Positions 1 to 10,899 of a stretch of DNA of 53,174 bases are shown piece by piece. Below the pieces are notes generated by a model. That model ran no database searches and had not been told where the DNA came from. It saw nothing but the letters and a program-made list of their open reading frames with translations. Both the position numbers and the translations under genes were made by a program. The number at the start of each line of letters is the position of its first letter. Within the stretch, counting starts at the first letter, position 1. The DNA is from Saccoglossus kowalevskii (taxonomy: Eukaryota; Hemichordata; Enteropneusta; Harrimaniidae): the NCBI RefSeq assembly GCF_000003605.2, contig NW_003156737.1:126141-179314 (forward strand), in the 5' to 3' direction.

Positions 1-753
1 ATAGGCAGCCGAGGGACACAAACATTAAATGGACAACAGGCGTGAAGGACAGCCAGTTGGTTAGTGCTGGATTATTTTGTTACCGTCCGGAATACCGGTA
101 AGTAATAAATAATGTTTTTCTATGGTTTTATAAGAATACCTCTACGGTAGATCATTTTGTAGTAGACAATGTTTTCCTTATCGTGGGGTAAAGTTGGTTA
201 GCGTCCACATGGAGCTCCATGGCGTCCGGGGAGTGGGTTCTCTGAATAAAATATGCTGAAGTACAAAAAACTGCGTGAAAGGGGTGTCATATCATCATTT
301 GATGCGTATACGCGTGTACAGTAATAAAATGTAAAAAAAAAAGAATCTCATGAATTCATGTTATCTCAACTTGAAAACAGTATGATTTTAGTATGTATAT
401 AGTGTATCTATTTTAAGTTTCTGCACTTGCAAAGGGGTATAATTTCTCAAAAATAAGTTTGTGTTTAGAGGCTCATTTGAAAAGCTATATTTTCAGCATG
501 GGTACCAGGTTGGACTTTGAGTACCCACCCTCGAAGTTAGCATTGTGGGAAACGTTGTGCAAAGAGCGGAAAATTCATTGTCGTTTTTTTGAGGATCATG
601 GCTAGGTCTGAGAATTGAACTTACTCATCGGGTCTCCCCAGTTTACAGGCATTTCCAGAACGCTGTAAATTTAATTATTTTTTTTTAAATTTATGGTACA
701 GGATTGTGTATTATTGCACAAGCAATTTGTTCGTTATATGATGCTCAACAAGC
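1..753. other. Left-edge noncoding stretch
   Basis: AT-rich sequence with no supported gene. A 35-codon plus-strand ORF (499-606) follows an acceptor-like TTTTCAG but has no convincing partner exon. It could be an upstream exon of the 754-1208 candidate, but I see nothing to confirm that. Confidence 0.4.
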
Positions 754-1208
754 ATGAATTACCAGACTGATGAATCTGTGAACAGATGCCAGCACTGCCA
801 GAATGCATATGTTGTGGATGGCAGAGACGAGAGTAAGTTTAAATTCTTATTTCAGACTGTCAGGGATTGACTATAGAGTAACTACACATCTGGCATCTTT
901 CCTTATATTTAAAATATAAAGTATTTTGCTCTATATCAATTAGCCTTTTCGAGCCTGAAATTAGATACTAGTAGTTGACCCTAAAGTACTCCTAACCTTA
1001 AGTCATAACATCTCAGACTACTATAGTAACAATGACATGCGTTTTTTTTTTATTTCATTCAAAAGATTTAGGGACACTGAAAAAACACGGTCCATCCTTT
1101 ATTCCAAATTCAGCCCTGGTTAAGGAACTGTCTGTCCATGGACGTATTGTTAGCAATTTCTGCACCATCCCTCTTGGATGGAAGTCAGAAAGTCTAAAGC
1201 ATGTTTAG
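754..1208 (+). CDS. Two-exon candidate gene start, possible MBD5/6-like N-terminus
   Basis: Exon 1 (754-832) opens with ATG and ends at a GTAAGT donor. Exon 2 (1066-1208) follows a pyrimidine-rich acceptor. The phases match (1 nt + 2 nt) and give 73 residues ending in TAG. A CQHC pair lies near residues 12-15. The C-terminal part reads HGRIVSNFCTIPLGWKSE, and the IPLGWK stretch resembles the entry to the methyl-CpG-binding domain of MBD5/6-like proteins. The rest of that domain is missing, so this is either an N-terminal fragment whose true donor I could not find, or a truncated copy. The exon structure is seen in the sequence; the family link is my inference and weak. No further exon is evident downstream to 2.3 kb. 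Confidence 0.35.
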
Positions 1209-2280
1209 TCTTTTAAGAGACACGCCTATATGTTATAAATGCCTATACGCAAATTAATGGTTTAATACATGTAATGTTTGAAGGCCGCCCGTATACAGTA
1301 TACGTGTCCACGGACGACCTTCGTTGACGATAGTAGTGAAAAAAGATACTACCAACAACAGTGCACTCAACTAAGAGAATAAAATCACACTTGTTAAACC
1401 TGGTACTGAAAGCACGTTGCATAGTGATCAGGTATGCAATGAAACTGTCAGCGTTAATAATAATGTGTCTATTGATCCCTTTGATCAAACTGTAAATATT
1501 GGTGAGGAGGTGGTATTATTATCCCCTACTTCAAACTCATCTTAATTTGAACAACCAGCAGCGGATGTATACGACGTAAAACGATATTGACTTTTCTGAC
1601 AAAGAGTCTATATCCTGCGAAATATCCGATGATTATCCTGACATTCAAGTCACAAAACTAATATCCGTTGAGAAACTCATGAAGTTACTCGACGGGCTAA
1701 AGGGTACACAGAAATTTTAGAATGCAGCTTTGACTTTTGTTCATTACTAGGCAAACGGGGTCCTGTGACTTTGTAGAAAATAGCTCGCATCCATAATATT
1801 GAAATAATTAGCAGATAGCAGGACCATCACAATATAAACGTGACCTTGATATTGGGACTGTGTATTCCAGAGTGATTGAATAATAGAAGCTGACCTTTTT
1901 TGACTAACGTAATGGAATTGAAACACAATGCAAAAGTATTAAATGGATTACAAAGGAGGCTATAGTTAATATGGGGAAATGATTTGCTGGAGACATTGGT
2001 AAATTTATGGAATTGATTTTGCTGTGACAGTGTATACATGTATGAACACTTATGTGTGTGTGTTATAGGAAGTAGGTGATGTCTTAAATCTTTTGGTTAT
2101 GTAATTTGAATCAAGAGGAGAGGTTAAAGTACTTGATCGGAAAGCATGGTTATATTTGTTTTTTGGAAGTGAATGGCTTATTTTTACTTTACTGTGACCC
2201 ACCCACCACTCGATTGTAATTTGGCCAGTTGCTATTAGACATCACTAGCGTGAAAGACAATAATGTAAATAGAATAAACG
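1209..2280. other. Intergenic stretch with a short open fragment
   Basis: Mostly noncoding. A plus-strand open segment (about 1588-1723, ending in TAG) encodes an acidic, leucine-rich peptide of about 44 residues. It is preceded by an in-frame TAA, has no start codon or acceptor, and may be a decayed exon. Nothing else is supportable. Confidence 0.3.
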
Positions 2281-2299
2281 TCTGTAATGAACAAGGAAA

Positions 2300-5200
2300 T
2301 AAGAAAGTTTTTATTTTTTATCTTAACCAACAATAAACAACAAGTTTACAAAAAAACATTCGAGCAGGAATAAAGTAACCACAATTGTCAAGTTTAACCA
2401 GTAGGAGGTACAGCTGCTGGTTGAATTATCTTGCCTGGAAGAAAATAAAAAACAAGTAAGTGGTAAGAATTATATAAATATAATGAATGATTTGAGTAAG
2501 GTGTTGAGTAGAGGAATTTTCAATAGGAAGAACATTGTTGAAATAATGCTTTGGAAATGATTGGACTTTCCATTATTAAGTCTTGAGGCACATTGTAAAT
2601 AACTGGCAAGAGGATGCTGAAAGATGATTAGTATTGTAAACAGAGTGTTATGTTTAAATCTGGTATGATGGGCATGAAACGACTCTTGGTGTTCTAACTT
2701 TCAGTATACAGACAGACGCGTGAGCGTCTTCTAATAATAAAAACAAACTAAAGATTTGACCGGACTCCACACATTTCGGCATTCACGTCGTATCCTTGAG
2801 AGGAAAAGATGTATAATAATAATGTTATTACGAGAATACTACAAAGTATGCACCCATCCTGGTAATAACCTCATACTGTAAAGGGGGTAATTATTCACTG
2901 GGTTTTAATTTAGCTTATTTCGCTGACTGGAAAAATGCGCTAAATTAAAACACAGTGAATATGTAAAATTTAGCATAGAACACATTATCTAAATGACGAA
3001 ACCATGAATTTAAAACCCACTGAATATGCCTGAAATGGTAAATCGGTGAAATTTAAACCCAGTTAAAATTAGTCATTTTACAGTATTATTAAATTTTGAT
3101 TCTTCTGTTCTAAAAAAACAAGTTTTGAAAAAATGTGATTCATTCAATAATGTTGACGATCATTTTGAAAATGAAAATTAGGTACATCTCTCTCAATGTT
3201 GTGGTCTTCCCCTAAAAACCACAATTTTTGAGAGTATTGACAAAGATGTAAAATTCTTTAAAAATGTCATTGCAAGTGTTTGTGTTCTTAATAATACAAT
3301 CTTACTAAATGAAATAGACACAATTGTAGCTTCGTATACACTACTTTTTTGTTGGCTTCATTATACGATGTAATTCAGAGTACGCTGTTTGAGGATGTCA
3401 ACATGTACGGATTCTATATGCTTGATTTTTTCAACTATTGTGATTTGTGTTGTTTAGTGTTTAAAGGACATGGGGTCTTGTGGCCGGGCCGCAACAATCC
3501 TTGTTTATTGGGGAGTGGCTATGCATAATGTCTAGTGTTAAATAATTGTTCGTTATCAGCACAGAGTGTGTCTACGGAACATCGTAATCCTCTGGGTATA
3601 TTTACAAACAGATTATTCAACATAGCGAACTGAGATCCATTACATCACGGTTTAGTCAGAGTGATTACATTGAAGACGTTATAGTTGCGGCACGGTCTTT
3701 TTGAGTGACCGTGGTTCCGGGTTATATTCGCATGTTACAGCAATCGCCCGGATCAATCAAGTCATAAATTGAGTGACATTGTATTGTACGATATCAATGA
3801 AATATCATGCGTTACTCAGGACAGAAAGCAGATTAAACTGTTTTTAAATTCGTATTTCGACGAGTACCTCAAGTTCGAACGTACGCTTCCTTTGTTTATT
3901 TTCTGGCACAGACGAAAACAAAAGAATGACTGAAATAGAACATGATAACAACTGTGTCCGTGGTTAATTTTGTCAAGAAATAAGTATAATAACTGACAAG
4001 GTGTTATTTCTGTGGGGATGACACGCATATCAATTCACAATCTGTGCGGACGAGAGACGTACGCGCATCTGAAATAGCTACTAGGTTACATTATATCATT
4101 GTTGTTTTTAGTCCCCGTTCGGACGTAGTCCGAAAACACGGACTTGTGTTTTGCCCTGTGTGCGTCCATGCGTTCTTGCGTCCGTGCGTCCGTGCGTCCG
4201 TGATCACCTGTATTTAGAACATGCATGGACCGACTAAGTTCAAACTTCACTCATACATCACACATTATATGGGACATATATGCACATGCATTTTTTTCAT
4301 GATCCTATTAACGATAGCCGAATAGCGGCCATTTTAAGGCCGAAAATCATTGAAATCGCACATTTTCACCATTCCGGACCCGAATCGCAGTTATACATGG
4401 ACCGATTTTGTTCAAATATGGTACATACATTAAACATAATAGGACCTTGATGCACGTCATTTTGTTTTTCGGATCAAGTTCGAAATGGCCGACTGGCGGC
4501 CGTTTTGTTTTAAAGAATTCAGTTCTGGATCCGTATCCGAGACATGTCCGGATTGATCAAGTTCAAACTTCACACACACATGGTACATCATGTCACAAAT
4601 AGATATGTGCATTTGTTTCATGATCCGCTTAACAATAGCTGAATGATGGCCATTTTAAGGCCGAAAATGCATCAAAATCACATATTTTCACAATTCCGGA
4701 ACCGGATCTCAGTCATGCATGGATGGATTTAGTTAACATTTAGTACAATGTGTTGTACATAAGCAGGTGCATTTCGGATCAGACCACTGAAAGTGGTCTG
4801 AGATTTCGTCATGATCTGCTTTGAATGTACAAAATGTATATGTCACTCAAATATGAACGGAACGGGAACGTGTCATTGACAATGACTTGTTCACTACAGA
4901 AGACGCACGATAACAATTTGTATTCAGGCATATTTAGTACATGAACTGCGTCAAAACTACAAGTTGAAAACTATTTGTGGGGGAATTCGCAATAAATCAT
5001 CACTCTCATTGCGATATTGACATGAATAAACTGCTTTGTAATGTTTATGTAATGTGTTTTAAAACATATTTATGATAATTTGTGAACTTACTTGGTAGTG
5101 ATTTACAATGTTATCTAAACTTATTCTCAGTACTTGACAAGCCTCTGTCCGTGTATCCATATGTGTGTTGTCACTTCCCATACATTTCTTCGCTGCTTTC

Positions 5201-5653
5201 ATGCTCCAAAAACAGGGGATTTTGATGGAGGCGCCTGTTATAGAATAAAACAGTATTTGTGAATGTCATTTCATGACTAGTGTAATGTGGTAAAAATATA
5301 CCATGGCGTATTAGTGGTTGTTGTATTATACATATTCACGTGACATGGTTGTTTTTTATACCTGATAACCCGGTGTGCCATGTCTTCCCGTGTCTCGAGT
5401 GAGCACCAGTCGTGATTGCCTTGACTTGCTTGCCAATCTGCCTTGTCACTGGAGAGAGGGGAACGAAAAATATCATCAAGGGAATTCATGTTTCGTAGGA
5501 GAATATTGTAAATTTTTGAATATTTATTTTATTATACCAAAAAATACTCACGATGCCAAGTGACATTTGAATTGATTGTGTCTTGGCGTTCATTTATGAG
5601 GAATTTATTCACAGATACATTCTTGTCATGGGCATGCACAATTATTTGTACGT
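2300..5653 (-). CDS. Multi-exon gene or old element, transposase-derived-like (partial)
   Basis: Three minus-strand exons join in phase. They are 5653-5552 (102 nt, acceptor after TTTTGTTTTCAG, donor GTGAGT), 5448-5362 (87 nt, acceptor CTCTCTCCAG, donor GTATAA) and 5234-5092 (143 nt, donor GTAAGT). A likely last exon starts at 2434 after a strong acceptor and gives a stop at 2426-2428, with AATAAA near 2310. The joined reading frame has no stop for 110 residues. It contains HAHDKNVSVNKF, TWHLTRQIGK, GKTWH and LDNIVNHYQ. I associate this pattern (DRN.SVNK, then WH, then GKTWH, then an HYQ end) with a large set of uncharacterised, probably transposase-derived animal proteins; I cannot name the superfamily. 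The 5' exons are missing or unrecognised. An alternative reading of the 2434 exon in another phase ends PAAVPPTG before a TAA. Confidence 0.5.
2712..2876 (-). repeat. Interspersed repeat R1, copy a (partial)
   Basis: Shares blocks with copies at 20185-20510, 26561-26912 and 39622-39922: the CTAATAATAAAAACAAAC block, TTTGACCGGACTCC, and the terminal GGTAATAACCTCAT. Each copy has an inner inverted pair built on GTTATTACGAG and CTCGTAATAAC, which would form a hairpin. No ORF. Probably a nonautonomous DNA element. Confidence 0.6.
2885..3075. repeat. Hairpin-forming AT-rich palindromic repeat
   Basis: TTCACTGGGTTTTAATTTAGC near 2897 is followed about 25 nt later by its near-perfect reverse complement, GCTAAATTAAAACACAGTGAA, near 2938. 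Two more copies of the arm (AAAACCCACTGAATATG near 3011, AAACCCAGTTAAAAT near 3054) follow. This looks like a small MITE or tandem array of hairpin arms with no coding capacity. Confidence 0.55.
4100..4860. repeat. Tandem-like array of about 170-nt units built on ATGGACCGA
   Basis: Units begin near 4223 (CATGGACCGACTAAGTTCAA), 4397 (CATGGACCGATTTTGTTCAA), 4543 (CATGTCCGGATTGATCAAG) and 4717 (CATGGATGGATTTAGTTAAC). They are 150-175 nt apart and carry a shared GGCCATTTTAAGGCCGAAAAT block. The array is flanked on the left by a GCGTCCGTGCGTCCGTGCG microsatellite (about 4160-4200) and on the right by a perfect hairpin, CAGACCACTGAAAGTGGTCTG, near 4780. Only short spurious ORFs occur. Most likely a nonautonomous transposon or satellite-like repeat. 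Confidence 0.6.
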
Positions 5654-6229
5654 CTGAAAACAAAACACGCGATGTGTAAGCAATATCAAGTGGTATACCC
5701 AACTTCGGCGGGGGTTATTGCTATTATATTATACCAGTATATTGACAATTCGATAAAACTAGTAAAAAAAGAGTTTACTTTCATCTACTAAAAGATCATG
5801 ATCATGGCCCTTGAACATGAATATTTATAAGAATAGTATGTAGTTGTACGCTGAATGCATACAAAAATTACATGCGCAACACAGTTCAAATTGAATACAA
5901 ACTAATTTTTATTCCACATGAAAAAGAAACATATCCACGTTGAATAGAGCAGCGTTAACACACAAATTAGCATAACAAAGGATGACCTTTTCTGACCTTT
6001 TACTGACGCACAACGCGATTTGAAATACAGACTCGTGTAGAGTTTGGATCATTTAAACAACGGATTTTCCACGTTTTCATTCCGGTTTTTGTACAATTTC
6101 GACTGTAATTTGCCCATTGAAAGTACAGTTGTAAAATAAACCGGTTTTGTGACTCATCATACTACTTGTAACTGTGGATATTTGACGTTCAGCGGTACTT
6201 GGTTCGACCGAAATTTGAGACGCGGCGTA

Positions 6230-6634
6230 TCATGTACGGCGACCGGCACAGCGACCTGAGTTCCAACATCTGACCTGGATACCTTTGGTATAACCATGGA
6301 GGTAAAAACCAAAGTTTTGTGACAGTATGACTGACAAGTTTTGTTGTTGTTCTGGGGTAAGTTTGATGGTGTAAGATCGGATTTTCGCATCGTTTTTGTG
6401 ACACGTACATGATATTCCTTGTCCCAACTCCGGCCGAAAGACTTTGCACGCCGTCGCTCTAATACAGTGGTTGATGTACACTCGGCACAAATCTGTAGCT
6501 TTCGAAATTACCTTCATCATCTCCTGTAATTTATTTACCCATAGTGGAAAATTACAATACCATATATCGTCGTCGAATCCTGCATTGTCCCGTGTTTTTT
6601 GAAACAGATGGCAAGCATCATCGCGACAAGGCAT
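6230..6634 (-). pseudogene. DUF3504/Crypton-type tyrosine recombinase fragment
   Basis: An open stretch of 134 residues on the minus strand carries the C-terminal half of the DUF3504 (Crypton / ZMYM2-QRICH1-like) tyrosine recombinase fold. In order it shows HLFQKTRD, an IWYCNFPLWVNKL segment, MMKVISKATDL, NHCIRATA (with the R of the catalytic box) and HKNDAKIRSY. In intact relatives the second box usually reads GHK followed by a SIRSY-like end; here the G is C. I see no catalytic tyrosine context and no N-terminal half, so this is a decayed remnant. An acceptor-like GTTTCTTGTTTAACAG lies just upstream (about 6657). It neighbours the transposase-like exons at 5.1-5.6 kb, but I have no evidence that they belong together. 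Confidence 0.6.
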
Positions 6635-6639
6635 GATCG

Positions 6640-8550
6640 ACAGTCACATTTATTCTGTTAAACAAGAAACTGGTGTGGTTCGTATTTTTGTTTTTGTTTT
6701 AATACCTCTTGTCGACCGGTATTTAAAGCCGGTCATGCGATGTTACGCATGAACATCATGAATGGCGTGCTTACGCCGGCTTTTCTGATGATATTCCTGA
6801 AGACTAAGAAGATATGTAATAATAACAGAACTACATGGCCCGGCCAAAACATAATTTGGTATGGAAGGTATTTCCTTTCGTCATGCGTTACATGATTGTA
6901 ATATCGGGCAGTGAATACTGTCACACAGTAGCATTGCATACATGTAGAGTAACGATATATCGAACATATCACATATATATAGCATGTATACCATCACAGT
7001 GTTGTAATATGTATTTCATAGTGTGAAGATATTTAAAGACAACATGGATTTAGTGTATATTATATGTGATGTGGACAAGATATATAGATATTGCAAAGAA
7101 ATCACAAAGTTGTAATCTGTATCAAATACTCACAAAGTAAAGAAATATTGAAAACATCACAAAAATCCAATGTATATAGCATGTGGTGCGGGAAAATCAA
7201 AAACATGAATATATGTATTGTGACGTAAATTATGGGGAGGAGCCTTTGTGGGGATACTCCTATTTAGGAGCAGGGAGCTCATCTTCAATACTGGTATAAT
7301 ATTAGACATCTCTGGTAGCTTGTTTCTCTTATAAGTCGTATACATTCAGCTCGTTCGCTGTCACGGGGTGGGGATCGTTTGGTGAAAGTATATCATCACA
7401 ATTGAGGCAGTTCAATGGAAGAAATATACCGGTAACGAATACAATAAATCAAAACGACACAATGTATAATGTTTCCTTCACTTTAATATACAAATATACG
7501 GGGTGCTAGTCACTGGAACTAGCAAGGCATGGGTATATGCAATAAACATATAACACTTGATCGATGATGCAGGGAACATTCCAATCTCCGGTGAGCAGAA
7601 ATGTACAGTGTTGCATTCCTTCGTGTCTGGTACACTGTCGAAGCAGCTGCACTACAATTTAAACTCGTGCTCTGTGTCCAGGAAGTATCGGCAACTGCAC
7701 TGCTATCTGCTGCTACTAGTAGCACCGGTACAACGGGAGCCATTCGGGCAGTGAGCGTCAGTGGTCCTTTTTGATCAGTAGGGATTACTACAAAGAACGT
7801 CTGCATATGTACCCCTGTATAAGGAATCAGCATTATAGGATGTTACAGGATCAAGTCAGGTCACCTTCCTGACTAAAGAGTTTCACACTTGTCTTAATCT
7901 GAATACTAGGTAACAAGTAATTATGGCCATGCAAATAATAAAATGTATCCAATGACTAGTTATCTCGAAATAGCGGACAAATCAGTGTATAGTGGATGCC
8001 AATTTCGGTAGTGTAATAAACCACTTTTTATCGAGGCTCTACCAATTTAAAGTAGGAAACTCGGATCAATGATGTCATATGTATTTTCATTGCCAACAAC
8101 GCTAGGCTCAGCATAATCCAAGGTAATTCACAATTACCATGGACTGTCTGAGACATATCATTAAGCCACAGGAAGAGACAGGGTGTATGTATCTCAAATT
8201 CTGATGACAATACAATCCAGTGACTGTAACAGCAGTCTAAAAATAAACATGTACAATGGGTTGTTGTAATGTATCCAAACATTTTGCTTTTCATTCACAC
8301 ACTTTTCTACTTTTCACTTACAATTTATGTCACAGTATTTATTTCATATGTAGCATAAAGACAGAAAATCGCAAAGTTGTAATTTTTATTGAAGAGTGAG
8401 CAGATATTGAAGACATCACAGATTTATAATGTATATCGCATCACCTGGCTGTAATTAGAATAATAACATGAAAATGTAATTTATTCTTAATTAATCAAAC
8501 CCGGGCCAGAGTCTATACGGATGAGGATATCCGCAGCACCCAAAGATTTA
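6640..8550. other. Noncoding stretch
   Basis: No supported gene. A minus-strand ORF (7833-7519, 104 codons) sits in a slightly GC-richer island (7560-7760), but its peptide is low-complexity (Ala/Ser/Thr/Val) and unrecognised. A second minus-strand ORF (8294-8028) is likewise unsupported. The rest is AT-rich with short direct repeats. Confidence 0.4.
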
Positions 8551-8559
8551 ACCTCAGCA

Positions 8560-9193
8560 CTGAAAGCCACTATGACATTTCAAACATCATCATGCTTCTC
8601 GATCTCGCTGGAAAGTTTGTGTATCTCTCTCTAAAAGAAGCCCATCATTGGTCAGTGACATCTGCCAGGTAGCGTTTTACGTCTTTAATTTTAACCAATT
8701 TGTTTGAGGGTCTAGTGCTTTGGATAAGATGTGAATGAGTACGTCTAAGGCTAGAACACTTTTTGCCCTTAATATCCACAGGAAGCTGGTGGTCTGGGTC
8801 CCGTGAAACACTAGATGAGTGTGGGTAAGATGGTTTGGCTGGGCTGTGTGCTATTGAAGTTGTCTCATGGGTATTTTACATTAATGCTGGTGTTATCGGG
8901 CGAACTTGGCACAAATGATCATGTCGTTTTACCAATATGTCTTTAATTTTAACCAATTTGTTTGAGGGTCTAGTGCTTTGGATAAGATGTGAATGAGTAC
9001 GTCTATGGCTGGAACACTCTTGCTGAGTGGCCAGCCAGGCCGCACGACTTGTGAAAGGCATCTTTACCGATCCTTCAATAACGCCACTTACAGTCAGATT
9101 ACTAACTGCACAACTCTTCAACAAACTTACAAATTTGGCAATATTGGTCCAAACATTCTGAGGGATGTCAACTTGCAAAGTCAGTAGGTACAT
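8560..9193 (-). pseudogene. Post-RNase H linker, split by an inserted duplicate of Pol N-terminal sequence
   Basis: The frame encodes [35 protein letters not shown] and VKIKDI. It is interrupted at 8937 by a copy of 10522-10680, the segment that encodes CQVRPITPALM. The linker then restarts at 8762 with the same [18 protein letters not shown] sequence and runs on to [18 protein letters not shown]. The two linker copies form a direct repeat of about 75 nt (8682-8760 and 8940-9015). Confidence 0.65.
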
Positions 9194-9741
9194 TTGAGAC
9201 TCCTGCTATGTGCTGAACATCTATCATATAGCGGCACAATGTGGACAAGAATGTAGTAACTCTGGAACTAGCCGAGAACTCACTCCGTCTCAATTTCTCG
9301 TAAGCCTGGACACAAAGTCGACTATCGGTCAAAAGCTGTGTTTTATGTTTTGATTGTATTATATAAGGAGCAAAGTGCTTTACTGCTGCCCATATAAACA
9401 AAGCTTCTACTTCACAGGGCAACCATGCAATTTGATGCTTCTTCAATTTTGCATTAAAAACCTGATGGATGTATTTTGCCATTTTGTTGAGAGGAGTACA
9501 ATGTAGAAGCAATTCCTTTGTTTTTCCCGGATGCATCTGTGATTATCCACAATTGGTCATTAGGCTCAGGTACTGTAATCTCTCGACAATTTTGTAGCGC
9601 ATGTTGAGCAGTTTTAAATGAGTATATTAGGTTCTCAGACCAGTTGAGTTTGCTAGCTGATTGTTGTCCAGCTGTTGGACAAAGGATCAATGAGATCAGC
9701 ATAACCTTTAAGGACACGGCTGAGGACTTTGTATGCTTCAA
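9168..9741 (-). pseudogene. RNase H domain of the same Pol remnant
   Basis: Two overlapping frames (9741-9454 and 9536-9168) hold parts of an RNase H domain: LWIITDASGKNKGIASTLY (first catalytic Asp), WLPCEVEALFIWAAVKHF (Glu), LLTDSRLCVQAYEKL (second Asp) and VQHIAGVSNVPTDFAS (final conserved segment). A frameshift lies between 9536 and 9454. The order after the RT (RT then RNase H) is that of Ty3-like and related LTR elements. Decayed, non-functional. Confidence 0.75.
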
Positions 9742-9750
9742 TAAATGATC

Positions 9751-10434
9751 TCAGATCTGAGACATTGTTAGGTGGTTCAATTGACGAGAGGGTAGCAATT
9801 TTGTGTGGGCTAGCTTTGATTGTGCCATTTGACCAAATTCAACCCAAAATATTTGTAGATTTGGGACACTCTGTGGTCTTTCTAGCTGATAGGTGTAGAT
9901 TATTATTGTGCAATGCTTCAAGTGTGCGACTATTTTTGAAGCACAGCCTTCTTGGAGAAGATCGCCTACAACTCTGCACATAACTTCTTCGTTTTCGGAT
10001 CCTGGCATACCCATAGCACAGCGTGTATATACCCTGACTCCTTTAAATGGAGTCGCCACTCCACAATATTTCATGGACTTTGATGCTCGCGGGATTTGAT
10101 AATAGGCCTGATTCAAATCTGTTTTAATAATGTACTTCCATCCGGCAATGTCACGTAATACATTATCCACACTTGGCATTAAAGATGGTTGAGGCTTACT
10201 GTATTGGGCAACTTCACTGATTGATGTTACTAATCGGCTTCCACCATTCGTTTTTTTTACTAAGAATGACAGGTTGAGGTATTCTACTGTAGCATTCACT
10301 TGTTCTGGTTTAACGAATACGCCTGCAGATTCAAGCTTATCAAATTTACTTTGTAATTCAATCATTGTAGAACGATTATAATGAAGAAGTTTGCCCTTTC
10401 TTTGTGGGGGTAGGACTGGGCCCCTATTTACCAC
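9751..10434 (-). pseudogene. Reverse transcriptase domain lacking its catalytic YxDD box
   Basis: An open frame of 227 codons encodes the fingers and palm of an LTR-retroelement [35 protein letters not shown] (first catalytic Asp in TDLNQAYYQ), [11 protein letters not shown] and [12 protein letters not shown]. Where the YxDD box should follow GCASKIV, the sequence jumps to AH and then, in a shifted frame, to a region equivalent to the later part of the palm ([15 protein letters not shown]). A deletion plus frameshift has therefore removed the catalytic Asp pair. The last 60 or so residues of the open frame are out of frame and meaningless. Confidence 0.8.
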
Positions 10435-10899
10435 TGCTTCAATCTTTCCACTAGCCCGTTATACTTAGATATCACAGGGTTGAATACTTCATCATATTGT
10501 AAGTGCAAATCTACAAATTTGCCCTTAATATCCACAAGAAGCTGGTGGTATGGGTCCAGTGATACACTAGATGAGTGTGGGTGAGATGGTTTGGCTGGGT
10601 TGTGTGCTATTGAAGTTTTCTCATGGTTATTTTCCATTAATGCTGGTGTTATCGGGCGAACTTGGCACATGTCGTTTTAGCAACATTGAATCAGGTGTTG
10701 AGTTAGTAACTCTGAGGGTGTGGTCAACTGACTGGATTTCCTGTGGGATATGCCATGTTTTACTAAATTTAACAATAAGTCATGTTTATTGGTCTGACTA
10801 TCTATTCGAGGTTCCAGTGCTAGCATAGGATCCGGTTAACATTCCTCTGGTGGGGTTGCCTGTTGAGTAGAACTTCTAAGCAAACAGCTTTAGTATGAC

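Noticed and set aside
1243-2039. Minus-strand ORFs at 1243-1488 and 1827-2039
   Set aside because: No domain or splice support; composition like surrounding noncoding DNA.
6157-6449. Two further minus-strand ORFs over the recombinase fragment
   Set aside because: Other frames of the same decayed sequence.
7519-7833. 104-codon minus-strand ORF
   Set aside because: Ala/Ser/Thr-rich translation, no domain and no clear exon borders.
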